Shown here: piece by piece, positions 9,901 through 21,204 of the stretch
Numbering within the stretch: position 1 is the stretch's first letter
Layout: each line of letters begins with the position of its first letter
Origin: Dipteronia dyeriana
Lineage: Eukaryota; Streptophyta; Magnoliopsida; Sapindales; Sapindaceae
Direction: 5' to 3'
DNA length: 64,000 nt
NCBI GenBank assembly: GCA_032871835.1
Contig: CM065295.1
Location: 38,128,360-38,192,359 of the forward strand
Position numbers and translations under genes: made by a program
Notes under the pieces: generated by a model
Seen by the model: only the letters and a program-made list of their open reading frames with translations
The model's database searches: none
What the model was told of the DNA's origin: nothing

Positions 9901-11532
9901 TGTTGGAAGTCTGTGCAAGGGTTGGATCCCCACTGATGGTAAGGATGACATGGATCGGTTGCATTAGGTTCTTGCCCTTTACCACTGATGGTAAGTATTG
10001 ATGTTGTCCTTCACCTGTTGTAAGATCTTAACTAGGCTACCTCCCCTCACTAAAGCTTTAATCTAGTTATACAGGCTGTAACATTTTGAGGTACTATATC
10101 CCACATCCTCATAGAACTTCCAGTTCTTCTAGCTATTCCATGTATCAACCGGTGATTTGATGGTACCGAGCTTTCTGAGTAGCCTTTTATAACGAATGGC
10201 AAGGTAGATCGTCTCGCGAGATGTATTGAGTGCGGTGTAGTGATTTTTTCCCTCCTCTTCTCGATTTATCCGTGCTATCTCTCTAGAAGGATATGTGGTT
10301 AGAGGTAGGGTTCTACTTTTTGGGTACCACTCTCGTTGGGGTTAGAAAGGCAGGGTTCTACTTGCTGGGTAAATGGATCGGTTGAGAGGTCTGTTATGGA
10401 CCTTTTGGACCAGTATTGGATTAGGTGCTTCCATTTTTTTGGTGCTTGTTCACCCACAGGTTGTCGCGTTCTATCTTGACCTGAAGTTACTCCTCTATCT
10501 CCACCTGTTCCTAGGCCCGGTCATACGCCACATGGCATGTTTCTAGTGGATGCTTGAAGAATGACCGGAATAGTCTACTGGCCCATAGGTTCCTCTTAAA
10601 GTTGGCCAGGGTCTCTTTCTCTACTAAGACCCCTATATTGATCACCTTCATGTTGAACCTTTCCATGTAGGATCTGAGCGATTCATTCCGCTTATGGACC
10701 ACGTACTGCAAGTGGATGGGATCCTTGGGTCGTAGATTGATACCTTGGAATTGAGCACAGAATTCACTGGTTAATTTAGTGAAAGAGTCAACAGTACCTG
10801 CAGGCAATTTCCTGAATCACGCTTAGGAATAACCTGTTAGCGTGGTTGGGAACATTCTACACATGGTAGCTCGGTAAGCATTCTGGACCTCCATATGCTG
10901 TACGAAGCTCTCTAAATAGTTTACGGGATCTTCTATTCCAGAATACTTGTAAGCAGGCATCTTGAACCTTGCCTCCCTGATTGATCTAGAGAAAGAGGCG
11001 TTCATCTCCTCTAATGGATTCTTCCAGTTCTCCCAGTGTTTTCTCTTTTTAAGTTCCTAGATCTCATTCACCATCCGAGCCACCTGATCTTGTAGGCATT
11101 TATTCCCAGCATTTCTAGACTTGACCTTAGAATTTTCATTGTTAGACTCCTATGATGCTACAGAGGCCTTTTCTCGATTTTCTTCCCAAGGGGGTTTGCT
11201 CAGGCGTTTCTTCTGTTACTCCTATAGTGGATCAAGGTTGCCTTCTAGCAACTATCGATTGGGCTGGATGGTGAGGCTCTCTAGGTAGGATGTCAAAAGC
11301 TAACTTTACTTATCGGGGTTGATAGCTCGCAAGTCTGTATGGAATTAAGGACATGAGCTCTAGCCTATCATGAACAAAGGGAAAAGGGCTTAACCTATCG
11401 TAGACCAATACCGACAGTGGATGTCCCAATCTATCGAAGGCAGGTAGCCTAGTAGCTGGTCTACGGTATCTCCATTTGCATTCAATGCAGCGAGTTGGGG
11501 GTGATACCTTCTACAACCAATCAGAGGCTAGC
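9901..11532 (-). pseudogene. gag: Tat gypsy gag, main part
   Basis: Retrotrans_gag-like capsid region. In order: a basic/charged linker, then MNASFSRSIREARFKMPAYKYSG, YLESFVQHMEVQNAYRA, and MFPTTL. After a stop comes FTKLTSEFCAQFQG, the HLQYVVHKRNESLRSYMERFN motif and the LANFKRNLWASRLFRSF motif. Near 10100 the C-terminal KFYEDVGY...C region replaces the CDFHEDxGHxT motif of related copies. The stretch 9960-10500 is gag C-terminus and linker with several stops. The beginning of the gene lies beyond the inserted solo LTR at 13640-13848. Confidence 0.75.
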
Positions 11533-13639
11533 TGTTAGGTTTTAGATTTGTGTTGGCTTGATTCCATAACAAAACTTCATTTCTTTGTAATACTTTGTTG
11601 CTTAAGTGGTTCATAATGATAAGAACTTCAAGGAAGAAAAGCAACTTCTCATGATGCAAAGTTCGTCTTCAAGAGGATTGGTACTATTCTTGGATGCTAA
11701 GGTATCGAGATCCTTATTCCTCTTGCAGCGTAGGCGCGCACACACACAATTCATTCATATGTGTCACTGCATCATAGTGCATCATTTGGTATAACACTTT
11801 CACACACTTGAAGTTGAATGCTCATGCATTGGTATGAAAGTAACATATTTTGGAAAATGCATGATGGGAGACTATCTATATGTAGTTTGTATTCTTGTGT
11901 GAAATGTGTTTGTTTGTTTATATGTTTGTATATCTTGAACTTAATTTTAGCTTTATATTGTTCATTATTGAGTTCCGTTCATTTCGGTTACTCATAATAA
12001 TGATTTCGAGTTCTAAGTCAAAAGATACTACACTTTCAACCGATGTTGCATACATTGTCTTCGTTTTCATATATCGAGTCGAATTATTATTTTTTGGGTT
12101 GAGTATCTTATATTTCCATGTCCATGAGGGATTCCCGGTTCGTAATCTTCAAACGGATTCGAATTTGGAGTTTGGAGGCCAAAGAACGGTCGAAGAACGC
12201 GAGAGGAGCGCAAGGGAAGAGGAGCAATGGCATAAGCCATCACTAAGCACCATCCCGAGATGGCGCGTGGCCATCTCGGCCCCAAACATGCTCTGCCCTG
12301 AGATGCCCATGTGCCATTTTAGGGATGCACTAATGAAAGGGGTCATTTGGCTGTTCTCTCTTTAAAACCTCTCATTCCCTCTCATTCTTTACATGTTGAG
12401 AAAATTGAAATTGAAGAACAAGTGCAGAATTTTTCTCTCAACATTTTGATTTTTATTTTTGTGATAACTTCTTCATTTCTAGTCCGAATCACTTGATTAA
12501 AAAACCGAATTTCGAGTGTCTTGAAGAGTTATACAAACTCCAATCATTTCCAGAACCAAAGGATGTCTAGAGCTTTCGTTATGATCTGATCTTCAGTTCG
12601 TGGTTTTTCATCCTTGTTGGTAAAATCATCTTCTTCTTAGTTTTCTTCTTAGATCTTCTTATTGATTGATGCAATTTGATTAAGAAGAATGACTAGGATG
12701 ATTTTGATATCATTTTGTGGTTTGTTGATTTGATTTTCAAGTTTAGCTTGATTTGTGATAAATTGAATGATTTGTGCTAAACGTGATGAACATGAAATTG
12801 TTTCTAGAAATATTTTGTTCTTATGCTTGATTATTTTTTCTAGATCTAATTTATTTTTTCTAAGAACTAGGTTTCATTTCTATTGGTATCTATATCTTCA
12901 TATCTATGTTCTTAGTTGATAACATGCTTAGGTTGCCTAGATACATTTGTGTTTGTTATTTGAAAGCATAATCTAGCTATCTAGTTGCATGTACATAGAA
13001 TTTGTTGATCATCATTTTCTATGTTGAGTGTTTGTTTGCGTTTTGCATTCATGATCACTTAGATGCCTTGTGAAGAGGTAGAAAGTCTCATATCTTAGAG
13101 TGATTCTTTGATTTGAGCAATTGGAAGTCTTAGCTAGAGTCGGGAGGACTTGGATAGCTAAGCAAGTGGAAGTCTCGACAAGAGGTGTGAGACCTCGGAT
13201 TGTTGAGCGACGAAGTCTTGACTAGAATCGGGAGGACTCGGATAGTTGAGCAAGAAGTCTTGCCTAGGGTCGGGAGGATCCAGATAGGTGAACAATAAAT
13301 CTTCCTAGAGACAGGAGGTCTGGGATAGAAAGTCGGCTTAGTAGATCACTAGGTTTAAGGATAGAGTGAGAGTGATAGCTTGAAGAGCATGTGTGATTGC
13401 TTGAGTGTGTAACTCTTATTTGAAATAGTGGATTTGCTTTCGCCGGTGGTTGTGGTATCAACCCGTGGATGTTTCCACTTCGGAGCTTTACCATGTAAAT
13501 ATTGTGTTTCATTGTTTGCAATTTTCATTAAGCATTGTTAAAATTGTATTGTTTTTAAAAGAAGATAAAAATTGGAGCATATACCTATTCACCCCCCTAG
13601 GTATATTTTACTATAAAGATAAAGAAAATTTCACTAACA
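11533..13639 (+). mobile_element. SIRE/Maximus-like copia solo LTR
   Basis: Starts TGTTAGGTTTTAG and ends CTAACA. The flanks CTAGC and CTTTC are a degraded 5-bp target duplication. It interrupts G0a gag, whose two halves lie on either side in the right order. Near the end it has the motif CACCCCCCTAGG, which plant SIRE/Maximus LTRs carry. The first half matches the LTR fragment at 30403-32200, including a CA-rich stretch and a GTGTCNCTGCATC motif. The centre holds imperfect repeats around the word GGGAGGAC (13140-13320). No internal region is present, so recombination between LTRs has removed it. The 156-codon ORF in it has no recognisable domain. Confidence 0.8.
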
Positions 13640-13850
13640 CTTTCTAAGGCCACATCTTGTTGCTCCAGGATGGTCTGGCTAACCATCGGGGCAACTGGAC
13701 CTAGGGTGTAGCCTATACGGTAGCTGGTGGCGCTAGAGATGGATTATAATGGTTTGGTCTCTTCTTTTTTTTCAGAGCTTTCTGTGTGGAAGCGATAGAC
13801 TGGTGCCCCGATGCTTTGAACTACCCTTGGGAGGATTGAAGCCTTGTACT
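13640..13850 (-). pseudogene. gag: Tat gypsy gag N-terminus, start codon lost
   Basis: Homologous to the gag start MRLRSSQGQ seen in G0b (20115). Here the corresponding minus-strand codons read ACA AGG CTT CAA TCC TCC CAA GGG TAG, so the start Met is changed and Gln 9 is a stop. A partly readable stretch follows up to a MVSQTILEQQDVAL segment at the solo-LTR junction. Confidence 0.6.
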
Positions 13851-13900
13851 GATGTGCTACAAAAACAAAATAAGATTCATAGTCTTTCAAAAGAGGTGTG

Positions 13901-13928
13901 GAAACTTCCTACAGACGGCGTAAAAAAC
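13901..13928 (-). other. Tat gypsy primer binding site (G0a)
   Basis: The minus strand reads TTTTTACGCCGTCTGTAGGAAG directly after the LTR end, a variant of the GGCGCCGTCTGTGGGAA site of Tat elements. It defines the 5' LTR boundary at 13929. Confidence 0.75.
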
Positions 13929-14897
13929 TGTTAACCGAAATTTAACTCAAGGTGAGAAATCTTAGTTAGCACCCTAAAGACCACTATTTGGTAAGCCACG
14001 GTTGGGATATGTATCCGTACCTAAGTGATTAAGAGAAATGAGAGATAGAAGACTGATAACTAAGATGGAGAAATTCATTAAGAAGATACCCTGAATTGAA
14101 TCATATGCTATTTTATTGAATAACTAGCTACACAATAATGACAATAATTTATCCCTTTTAATCCCTCTTTCTCACACTATGGAGATGGCGAATTCATGTG
14201 TGTTGATAAGTGGTTATTTCCTCAACGATAAAAATTATCTAAAATGGTGAAAAAAACTCTGTTCTTACTTTTCAATTTTTCGATGCCTTTTCTTTGGACT
14301 CGAACATTGTATATATACCCTCTCTTCTCTGCCAATTGAATCCATATAATTTAGACCAATTGATTAGTCATACTATCGAAATTGTCTGGCATCGATTGAG
14401 GGTTTCAATTTTCACCGGAATTGCTCTTGTTGATTACATCACGTTTCCGTTTGAGTCTGAATACGATAAAAAGTGGCGAATCCGTTGACCTATTTGATAT
14501 CATTATGGCGTTTTAATGGGGAAGGGGTCTACCATTTTATCTTGCGATACTTGGTTAGGAATTTTGGCACTTTCCTGGTGGCGTGGTATCTTGATGTACC
14601 GGTCCGCTAGCGTGGTGCCTGTTCTACCTTGCTCGTTCTTACCTGGTGGTGCTCTTTCTGCTAGATATGCCCAATGTATACCCTGGATGGGTAATGAACT
14701 AGTGTCGAGGTGTTCAGGTAACAGATAGATATCCTGGTACCTTGGTATTAGGTAGTATGTATCGTGTTACCAGCACTGCACTGATTTCTGGTACTAGGTA
14801 GAGGTAGTGCATCGGGTTCCTAGGTTGTGTGGAAACCGGTCCCGGTACAATCCCACCAGGAATGTTTTACCAGGTACCAAGCAGGTGGAAAAGTTCT
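13929..14897 (-). repeat. Tat gypsy 5' LTR of G0a, body
   Basis: Runs from the PBS to the point where G0b is inserted (GTTCT at 14893-14897). It has the same overall plan as the G1 and G3 LTRs: a terminal CTCA...TTGAG region next to the PBS and a U3 rich in GGTACC and TACCTGG words (14580-14880). The first 35 bp of this LTR are at 21170-21204 on the other side of G0b. Confidence 0.75.
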
Positions 14898-15316
14898 TGT
14901 TTATGGGAAAATTTACTTGAGGTGGTGGTTGGGGGTAGGCACCTTAGGCACCTGACCTGCTTTACTAAAGGTGGGTGTTCAAGCGTAAATATAATGAAAA
15001 TGGGAATATATCTCTTTATTACAAAACGTGTATTTCATACAAAAATATCTCGATCACTCTCAATCTCACTAGGATACAGCAAGGTGGCAACCTTGTGCTA
15101 GTCGAACAGTATAATACAGTGTCGACCGTGTTCTGATTACAGAATTTTCTCCATTTTTTCTTCTTTGTGCGTCCTTAGGCACATTTATACATGATCAAAG
15201 TAGGTTAGACTAGTGAATCTCCTGCCATGATTATCTGAATCTCTTCTTTTCTTATCGGGCGAGATATCTTATTTAAAATTCATTGACTCTGCATTAATAG
15301 CAAATTTGAGATTATC
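14898..15316 (-). repeat. G0b 3' LTR remnant without U3
   Basis: Matches 20194-20653 of the 5' LTR. It includes the identical stretch GGGAATATATCTCTTTATTA and the ACCTGACCTGCTTTA motif. It lacks the first about 520 bp (TGTTAATAGCC...). An internal deletion of about 40 bp near 14920 removed the CTCGAGACCAC part. The minus-strand start joins the integrase remnant at GATAATCTC. Confidence 0.75.
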
Positions 15317-16090
15317 GTAAGATCAGACAATCTCTTTTGCGTTCTGATGGATAGTTGGCCAATAGTATCCCATTCGAAGCACCTGATACGCCATAGCTTC
15401 ACTTCCAATGTGATTTCCACAGTCCCCAAAATGAACTTCTCTCAGCACCCATCTGGCATCATCAGGGTATAAGCATCGAAGTAGAGAAAGGAATTTACCC
15501 CTTCTATAGAGGTATCCGTCCTTTAATCAGTATCAAACCGAAGCCCCCTTGATTTTTCTGGTTTGGTCGGGCTTCTCTAGGAGCTTTCTTTCCTGGAGGT
15601 AAGCAGCTATGGGATCCATCCAGCACGACAGTTGCTCTACGTGTCTTATTTCTCTACTCTCAACTATACTTGGCTGGGAGATCACCTGAAGAGGAACTCC
15701 CTTTGGTAAGGTCTTGCCTCCATTTGCAACTATCTTGGCCAAGACGTCTGCCCGATGATTTTGTTTTCGTGGTACATGCTCGATCCTTAATCCCTTAAAT
15801 TTGTGCTTGAGCAGCTGGACTTGTTTTAGGTATGCAATCATGGATAAACACTGGAAACCTAATTGACTATAAGCAATGAATCACTCTTGACCTATAGGTA
15901 GTCAGCCCCGAGCTCGATGGCTTCATTCATCTTGACTAAGAGGGCTTCATACTTTGCCTCATTGTTGATGGTTTTAAATTTGAATCTGAAACTATGGCAA
16001 CACTCAGTTCCTTCGGGTCTATTAGAACTATACCAGCTCCTCCCCTGGCTTGCCCAGATGCTCTATCTGTGTAAAGGATCTAGGACTGGC
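15317..16090 (-). pseudogene. pol: second RNase H (aRNH), linker and start of integrase
   Basis: The additional RNase H placed after the pol RNase H, a hallmark of Tat elements. On the minus strand: LYTDRASG (usual DGAS; first catalytic Asp kept), the NNEAKYEAL motif with the Glu, a KSDSLLIVN motif with the third Asp, then MIAYLKQVQLLKHKF and the NHRADVLAK end. A linker of about 65 codons follows. After it is a degraded integrase start corresponding to the DANWALREV...GMGYYWP zinc region, which ends at 15317. Frameshifts separate the parts. Confidence 0.75.
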
Positions 16091-17660
16091 AACCTATCGG
16101 CCAGCAGTCAAACTCTAAAATATTCTCAGGAGCCATATTTGTCACTGCGGAGGTTACTTGTCCTGAGAGCACTGAGAATTCTGACATGAAGTTTGCCAAG
16201 GCATGGGCTTTAATTATGGTCCTAGGTTTGTATGTTAAATGAAGCTGAGTGAGTTCCAAATCCCATAAAATCAATCTACCAGATATGCCCGGTCTTTGTA
16301 AGAATTGGCGGAGGGGTTGGTCTGTCATTACTACTATTGAGTGAGCTTGAAAGTAGGGACGAAGCTTTCTTGCTGAAGTCACCAGGGCATAAACGAGCTT
16401 CTCTAGAAGAGTATATTTTTTCTCTACTTGGTTAGGGTGTGACTTTCATAGTAGATAGGTCACTGGACCCTATCTCCACATTCCTTGACCAACGCTCCAC
16501 TCATTAAAGTTTCTGAAACAGCCAAGTAGGTTTGCAACTCCTCTCCAAGACTTGGCTAGACTAACAATGGAGGGCTCATCGGATATTTCTTCAAGGCTTA
16601 AAAGGCTTTTTTGCTTGCTCTTCTTGTCCCATTTCATGTTTCTCCCATGTTTGATAGCTTTAAAGAAAGGGAGACACCTATCGGTGGAGCGAGAAATAAA
16701 CCTGTTCAGCACTGCTACTTGTCCGGTCAGGATTTGTACCTACTTGAGTGATGTAAGGGACTCTAGGTCCAAGATAGCCTTGATCTTTTATGGGTTAGCC
16801 TCTATGCCTCTCTCGTTAACCATAAAGCCCAGAAACTTCCCCGTAGTCACCCCAAAAGCACATTTGGAAGGGTTCAATCTCATTTGGTTTTTCCTTAGGA
16901 TCATGAAATTTCTTCGAAGGTCGTCCTGATGTCCTTCCGTGGTTGGTGACTTGGTGATCATGTCATTGATGTATACCTCCATCGATCTTCTGATCTCGGG
17001 CTTGAATAATCGATTGACCAACTGTTGATATGTAGCTCCCGCATTCTTAATACCGAACGACATCACCTTGTAACGGTGCAGACCCTGCCCTGTAATGAAA
17101 CTGGTCTTGTCCTAGTCGGCGGGGTGTATCATGATCTGGTTGTCACCTAAGAATGTATCCATGAAGCTTAAGAGTTTGTTCCAGGATGTGGAATAAACCA
17201 ACTGATGGATTTTATGTAAAGGAAAACTGTCTTTCGAACATGTCAGGTTGAGGTTGGTGTAATCGACGCACATACGCCACTTCTCATTCACCTTCGTGAC
17301 CATGACCATGTTGGCGATCCATTCGGGATAATGCGCTTCTCTAATGAAATCTGCTATGAATTATTTATCCACGTCCTCATGAACCACATTGTTCCTTTCA
17401 GTAATTAAGTGACACTTTTTTTCTTGATAGGATTAAAGGTCGGATCCACTGCCAGTTTGTAAGCAGCCAACAACATTGGGATCCAGGGTATCTCGTTGTG
17501 ACTCTAAGCAAAGATGTCGTTGAACTCTTCCGGCTCTAGAGTAGCTCTAACCTTGACGACCTTTGAATGATCGTCCATCCGGATGGGTATCTCTTCTAAC
17601 TTGTCCACAGGATGCCCGTTGGCCCATTCCTTGCCTTGTTATTCTACATCTGGCATCATG
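16091..17660 (-). pseudogene. pol: Tat gypsy reverse transcriptase and RNase H
   Basis: RT copies the RNA into DNA. In order: a pre-RT segment (17660-17320, with the LAVDPTFxPI motif), WRMCVDYTNLN...SKDSFPL, a LLSFMDTFLGDNQI motif, the GIKNAGATYQQLVNRLF motif, then EVYINDMITKS. YIND replaces the YIDD catalytic box, so one of the two Asp is lost. Next come LRKNQMRLNPSKCAFGV and KFLGFMV. RNase H follows at about 16715-16091 with FFKAIKHG, PLRQFLQRPDISGR-like and LTYKPRTIIKAHALANF motifs. Several frameshifts break it. Confidence 0.85.
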
Positions 17661-18360
17661 GGGTCAACCTCTGGGTGATCTGCAGGCTCTATATCTTCCA
17701 AGGCCATCCCGGGCATTGTCTCATCCTGGATTATTGTAACCTGTGTAAACTGCTTTGCTATGGTTATCGGGTTGGTAGATACCGCATAACACTACCTAGC
17801 TGTTTGCTGGTCACCACGTACCTCCTACACCTTTTCTCCTATCGAAAACTTTAGGACGTTGTGGTAAATGGACAGGACCTCCTTCAAGGATGATAAGAAA
17901 GGTCTTCGTAGTATCGTATTGTAGGAAGATGGGGTATCCACCACTACAAAATCTGTCATAATATTTTACTAGAGAGGTGTTGTTCCAGTGATTACTTGGA
18001 GGATCTTTGATCCCACATGTACGATCGAGTCCCTAGTGAATCCATACAGCGGGGTAGTGCAACTATTGTAACACTATTGTTTCAGATTCAGCTTTTCCAA
18101 GGTATCTTTAAGGAGGATGTTGACGTTGCTGCCATTGTCAAAAAGCACGCGATGAACCATGCAATTGGCAATCTATATCGTGACAACCATGGGATCGTTG
18201 TGAGGCTGTACAGTGTTATAGACGTCTGCCTCAGTGAAAATAATCTGTGTTACATATGAGGGGTCAGTTGGGCTCTGGTCGACCATGAAGATACCTCGCC
18301 ATTCATCAACATAGGGAATCTTCCTTGCGTGGTTTTTTCTGGAATTATTAGAGGTCCCAG
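17661..18360 (-). pseudogene. pol: Tat gypsy protease
   Basis: Begins with FTEADVYNTVQPHNDPMVVTI (about 18250-18190). The active site near 18145 reads FDNGSNVNIL, where DTGSSVDVL is expected: the first Asp is kept but Thr is changed and the flanking residues have drifted. Downstream segments match the SAYNVILGRPF and YHNVLKF motifs of G2, with stops. The PR-RT spacer is at 17661-17880. Confidence 0.65.
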
Positions 18361-20115
18361 CCAAAGTTGGCCCCCCATTGATTGTATGTATAACCTGGAT
18401 TTACTGGATAAAATTCGCCTGCTCCTTCATTTTCTTCTTGGCATGCTGGCGGATCTCCACCCTCAATTCCCTTCAAGTTTGAATGTTATCTCTGACATGT
18501 TGCAAGAACTCTATCAAACATCCTCCCCTTATCAGGGCCTCGATCTGATTATGCAGGTTGCAACATTCTGAGGTGTTGTGCCCCACGTCTTCATGGGAGT
18601 CACAATACTTGTACCGGTTCCTCCTATCGACAGGGGCTATCATAGGTGCGGGCTTATGTAGTATCCTCTTATCCCGAATAACGAGATAGACCATTTCACG
18701 TGATACATTTAAGGGGTGTAGTGATCATACCCTCTCTCATCTCGCGTTACAGGGGTTACTATAATAAGAGACGGTGAAGCACGCGGAGGGGTCCGCCTTA
18801 CTAGATACCTTTCTTGCTTAGGATGAGAATTGGGAAAGCAGTATGTTAACCTATTGGGAGGTTTTTTCAGATTTTTCTGAACTGGCTCAGGTCTGGGAGT
18901 TTACTTCTTCTAACGCTTTACCGTTCTCATATCGTTGTGCTACATCTTAACCTTAAGCTACTCATCGACTTCGATTTGCTCTACGGCCCGATCATAGGCC
19001 TCTTGGTAGGTCTCTGGAGGTCGTTTTGCAAAGGAACGAAAAAGCTTGCTCGCCCATAGGTTCTGCCTGATATTGGTAAGGGTCTCTTTCTCAATGAAGA
19101 CCACCATCTGGATGACTTCTTTGTGGAACCTTTCCACATTAGCCCGGAAGGTTTCTCCCTTATCCTGGATCACGTACTGTAGATGGATGAGATCATTCCA
19201 TCGGGTAGCTTTCTGAACCAAGTCTTAGTACAATCTGTCAGTATGGTAGGGAACATTAGGCTTATGGCAGCTCTGGTTGTGTTTTGGACTTCAATCTGTT
19301 GGATGAAACTCTCTAAGTGACTCAAAGGATCTTCTGTGCCGGAGAACTTGTCCGATGGCATCTTAAACTTCGGTAGGAGCTCCGCCTCTCAAATTCTTCT
19401 AGTAAATGGGGCGTTCATCTAACTCAGGGGGTCCTTTTTGACTTCTTTATAATTCCATCTTTTCAACTCCTAGATCTCCTTCTACATCTTGGCCAGCTGG
19501 TCCCTCAAAGGCTTATTTCCTTTCTTCTTAGAATCGACATCAGAGCACTTGTTGTCATATCCTTTCGATGAACTGGGTATCTCCATATTGTCATTTTTAG
19601 GGGCGGGCTCTGCTTACACAGTTTACTGGCTACCACCGGTCTCAGCTCGAGGTTCCCTCCTGGAATCACCAGTAGAGGGGGGGCTACGAGGTTCCCTTGG
19701 CAGAGCGTGAACTGCTGACTTGACCTGCCTGGGTTGATAATAGGTTGGCCTGTCTAAGATAAGATGCATGAGTCCTATTGTGGGTAGGAACCGGTGAAGG
19801 GGGTCCCAACCGATCAAAGGCAGATTGCCTAGCAACGGATCTGCTCACCTCTCCTCGAGTACTAAGATCTGCTATCTGGGGAACAGTTCCTTCTATTGCT
19901 AGACGGAGGCAGACGTACTCCACGATGGCCACAGTATGTTGGTTTATCATTGTTTAGTTTATGGCCTGAGGGGTTGGAGCCCGCTTCATGTCTGGTTGAT
20001 GTGTGGCTGGCTTGTGATGCTTGGATTTTCTTTCCTTCTTCTGCCCCATCCTGGTTGAAGGGGCAGACTGATGTCCTGAGGTTTCGGGCTGTCCTTGGGA
20101 AGAGCGAAGCCTCAT
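18361..20115 (-). pseudogene. gag: Tat gypsy gag of G0b
   Basis: Start ATG at 20115 with MRLRSSQGQPETSG, a start shared with the other Tat copies. A stop ends the first 60 codons, then a second stretch has INQHTVAIVEYVCLRLAIEG and a FDRLGPPSPVP motif. The capsid core at 19370-18950 has FKMPSDKFSGTEDPLSHLES, FIQQIEVQNTTRA, LMFPTIL, HLQYVIQDKGETFRANVERF and LTNIRQNLWASKLFRSF. The C-terminal Cys/His motif NRYKYCDSHEDVGHNTSECC is at about 18630. The capsid is unusually readable, with few stops. Confidence 0.8.
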
Positions 20116-20170
20116 AATTGCTGTTTCAATAAACAAAAACTTGTTAATATAAAAAAGGTGGTGTGGGAGG

Positions 20171-20193
20171 TTCCTTCAGACGGCGCCATAAAG
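20171..20193 (-). other. Tat gypsy primer binding site (G0b)
   Basis: Minus strand CTTTATGGCGCCGTCTGAAG begins at the LTR end (20193). It is the best preserved GGCGCCGTCTG site in the window. Confidence 0.85.
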
Positions 20194-21169
20194 TGCTATC
20201 GGAAAATTTACTCGAGGTGAGAAATTCCAGCTAACACCCTCGAGACCACTACCATGGAGGTTGTGGTTAGGGGTTGGCACCTTAGGCACCTGACCTGCTT
20301 TAATAAAGGTGGGTGTTAAAGTATAAATATAATGAAAATGGGAATATATCTCTTTATTACAAAACGTGTATTTCATACAAAATCTCTTGATCTCTCTCAA
20401 TCTCACTATGAAAAAGCAGAGTGGCAACCTCGTGCCAGTCGAATAGTAGAATACAGTGTCGGCTGTGTTCTGATTACTGAATTTTCTACCTTTTTTCTTC
20501 TTTATGCGTCCATAGGCATATTTGTACATGATCAAAGTAGGTTAGACTAGTGAATCTCCCGCCACGATTCTCTGAATCTCTTCCCTCCTAATCAGGCGAG
20601 ATATCTATTTGAAAGTCATTGACTTCACATTAATAGCAGATTCGAGATTATCTTGGTGGAGATGAGTTTGTTTCCTCTTTGGACTCAATCTCTTGGCTTA
20701 CACATACGCAGTGTTTTAATGTTCGTCAATGAGTAGATATGATCTCGTGTGTATTCATGGTGTGATTCTTTATTGAAGTTGTTTAGTGTCCACTGTTTTA
20801 TATGGTGTGACAGAGAGAGCTTGGTTGGATCCTTACAGGTCTCTTGGAGTTGGTGATGGCTTCGTGGGCTTCTTTTTGTGGCAGCGGGCTTCTAGAGAGG
20901 TTACGAGGTAATTTTGATCTCGGGGAGCCTGGGTAGTCATGCGTTCGGACTATGCCCGAGCTCTAGCTATGGTGTTAGGAGCTCGATCTGGTCATGTCAG
21001 ACTCTACCTCGGATGTCTCGGAGCCCGATGATCCTTATTTGAATCTACGGGGTGACCTCCCCAGCCCGACCCCAGGATCCATGGTTCTACGGTGGGCTAT
21101 CTTGGGCTTGGAATCGGGCTAGGAAGGTGGAGAATTTCCCTTTGCCTTAGCCAAATTTGGCTATTAACA
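20194..21169 (-). repeat. Tat gypsy 5' LTR of G0b
   Basis: 976 bp. The minus strand starts TGTTAATAGCCAAATTTGGC at 21169 and ends ...TCCGATAGCA before the PBS. The U5 part has the CTCACCTCGAG and GGTAGTGGTCTCGAG words shared with G2 (34780-34848). Only about the last 460 bp are also present in the 3' LTR remnant. Confidence 0.85.
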
Positions 21170-21204
21170 TTTCTCTTGTCCTTCGTCAAAAATAGCTATT
21201 AACA
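21170..21204 (-). repeat. tip of the G0a 5' LTR
   Basis: The first 35 bp of the G0a LTR on the minus strand (TGTTAATAGCTATTTTTGAC...). It includes TTTCT, the target duplication of G0b. The text continues at 14897. Confidence 0.7.

Larger units (their letters stand above)
14898..21169 (-). mobile_element. Tat-type Ty3/gypsy G0b, internally deleted
   Basis: A second Tat element inserted in the G0a LTR. Target duplication: GTTCT (14893-14897) and TTTCT (21170-21174), 4 of 5 bases. On the minus strand: 5' LTR 21169-20194, PBS, gag from 20115, protease, RT, RNase H, second RNase H, and a few residues of integrase zinc domain, then a partial 3' LTR (15316-14898). Most of integrase, the 3' untranslated part and the U3 of the 3' LTR are missing, all in one deletion at 15316. 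Confidence 0.85.
9459..21204 (-). mobile_element. Tat-type Ty3/gypsy G0a, partial and nested
   Basis: On the minus strand: LTR tip 21204-21170, then (after inserted G0b) LTR body 14897-13929, PBS 13928-13901, gag start 13848, then (after an inserted solo LTR) gag 11532-9901 and protease 9900-9459. There it is cut by the copia array. RT, integrase and 3' LTR are not in the window. The LTR start TGTTAATAGC matches the starts of the G0b, G1 and G3 LTRs. It lies within the SIRE-like LTR that begins at 21205. Confidence 0.8.

Noticed and set aside
11895..12365. 156-codon ORF in the SIRE-like LTR, with a related 137-codon ORF at 30932-31345
   Set aside because: Both lie at matching places in two LTRs, but the translations diverge by frame after a short shared start and have no known domain; LTR sequence explains the similarity.
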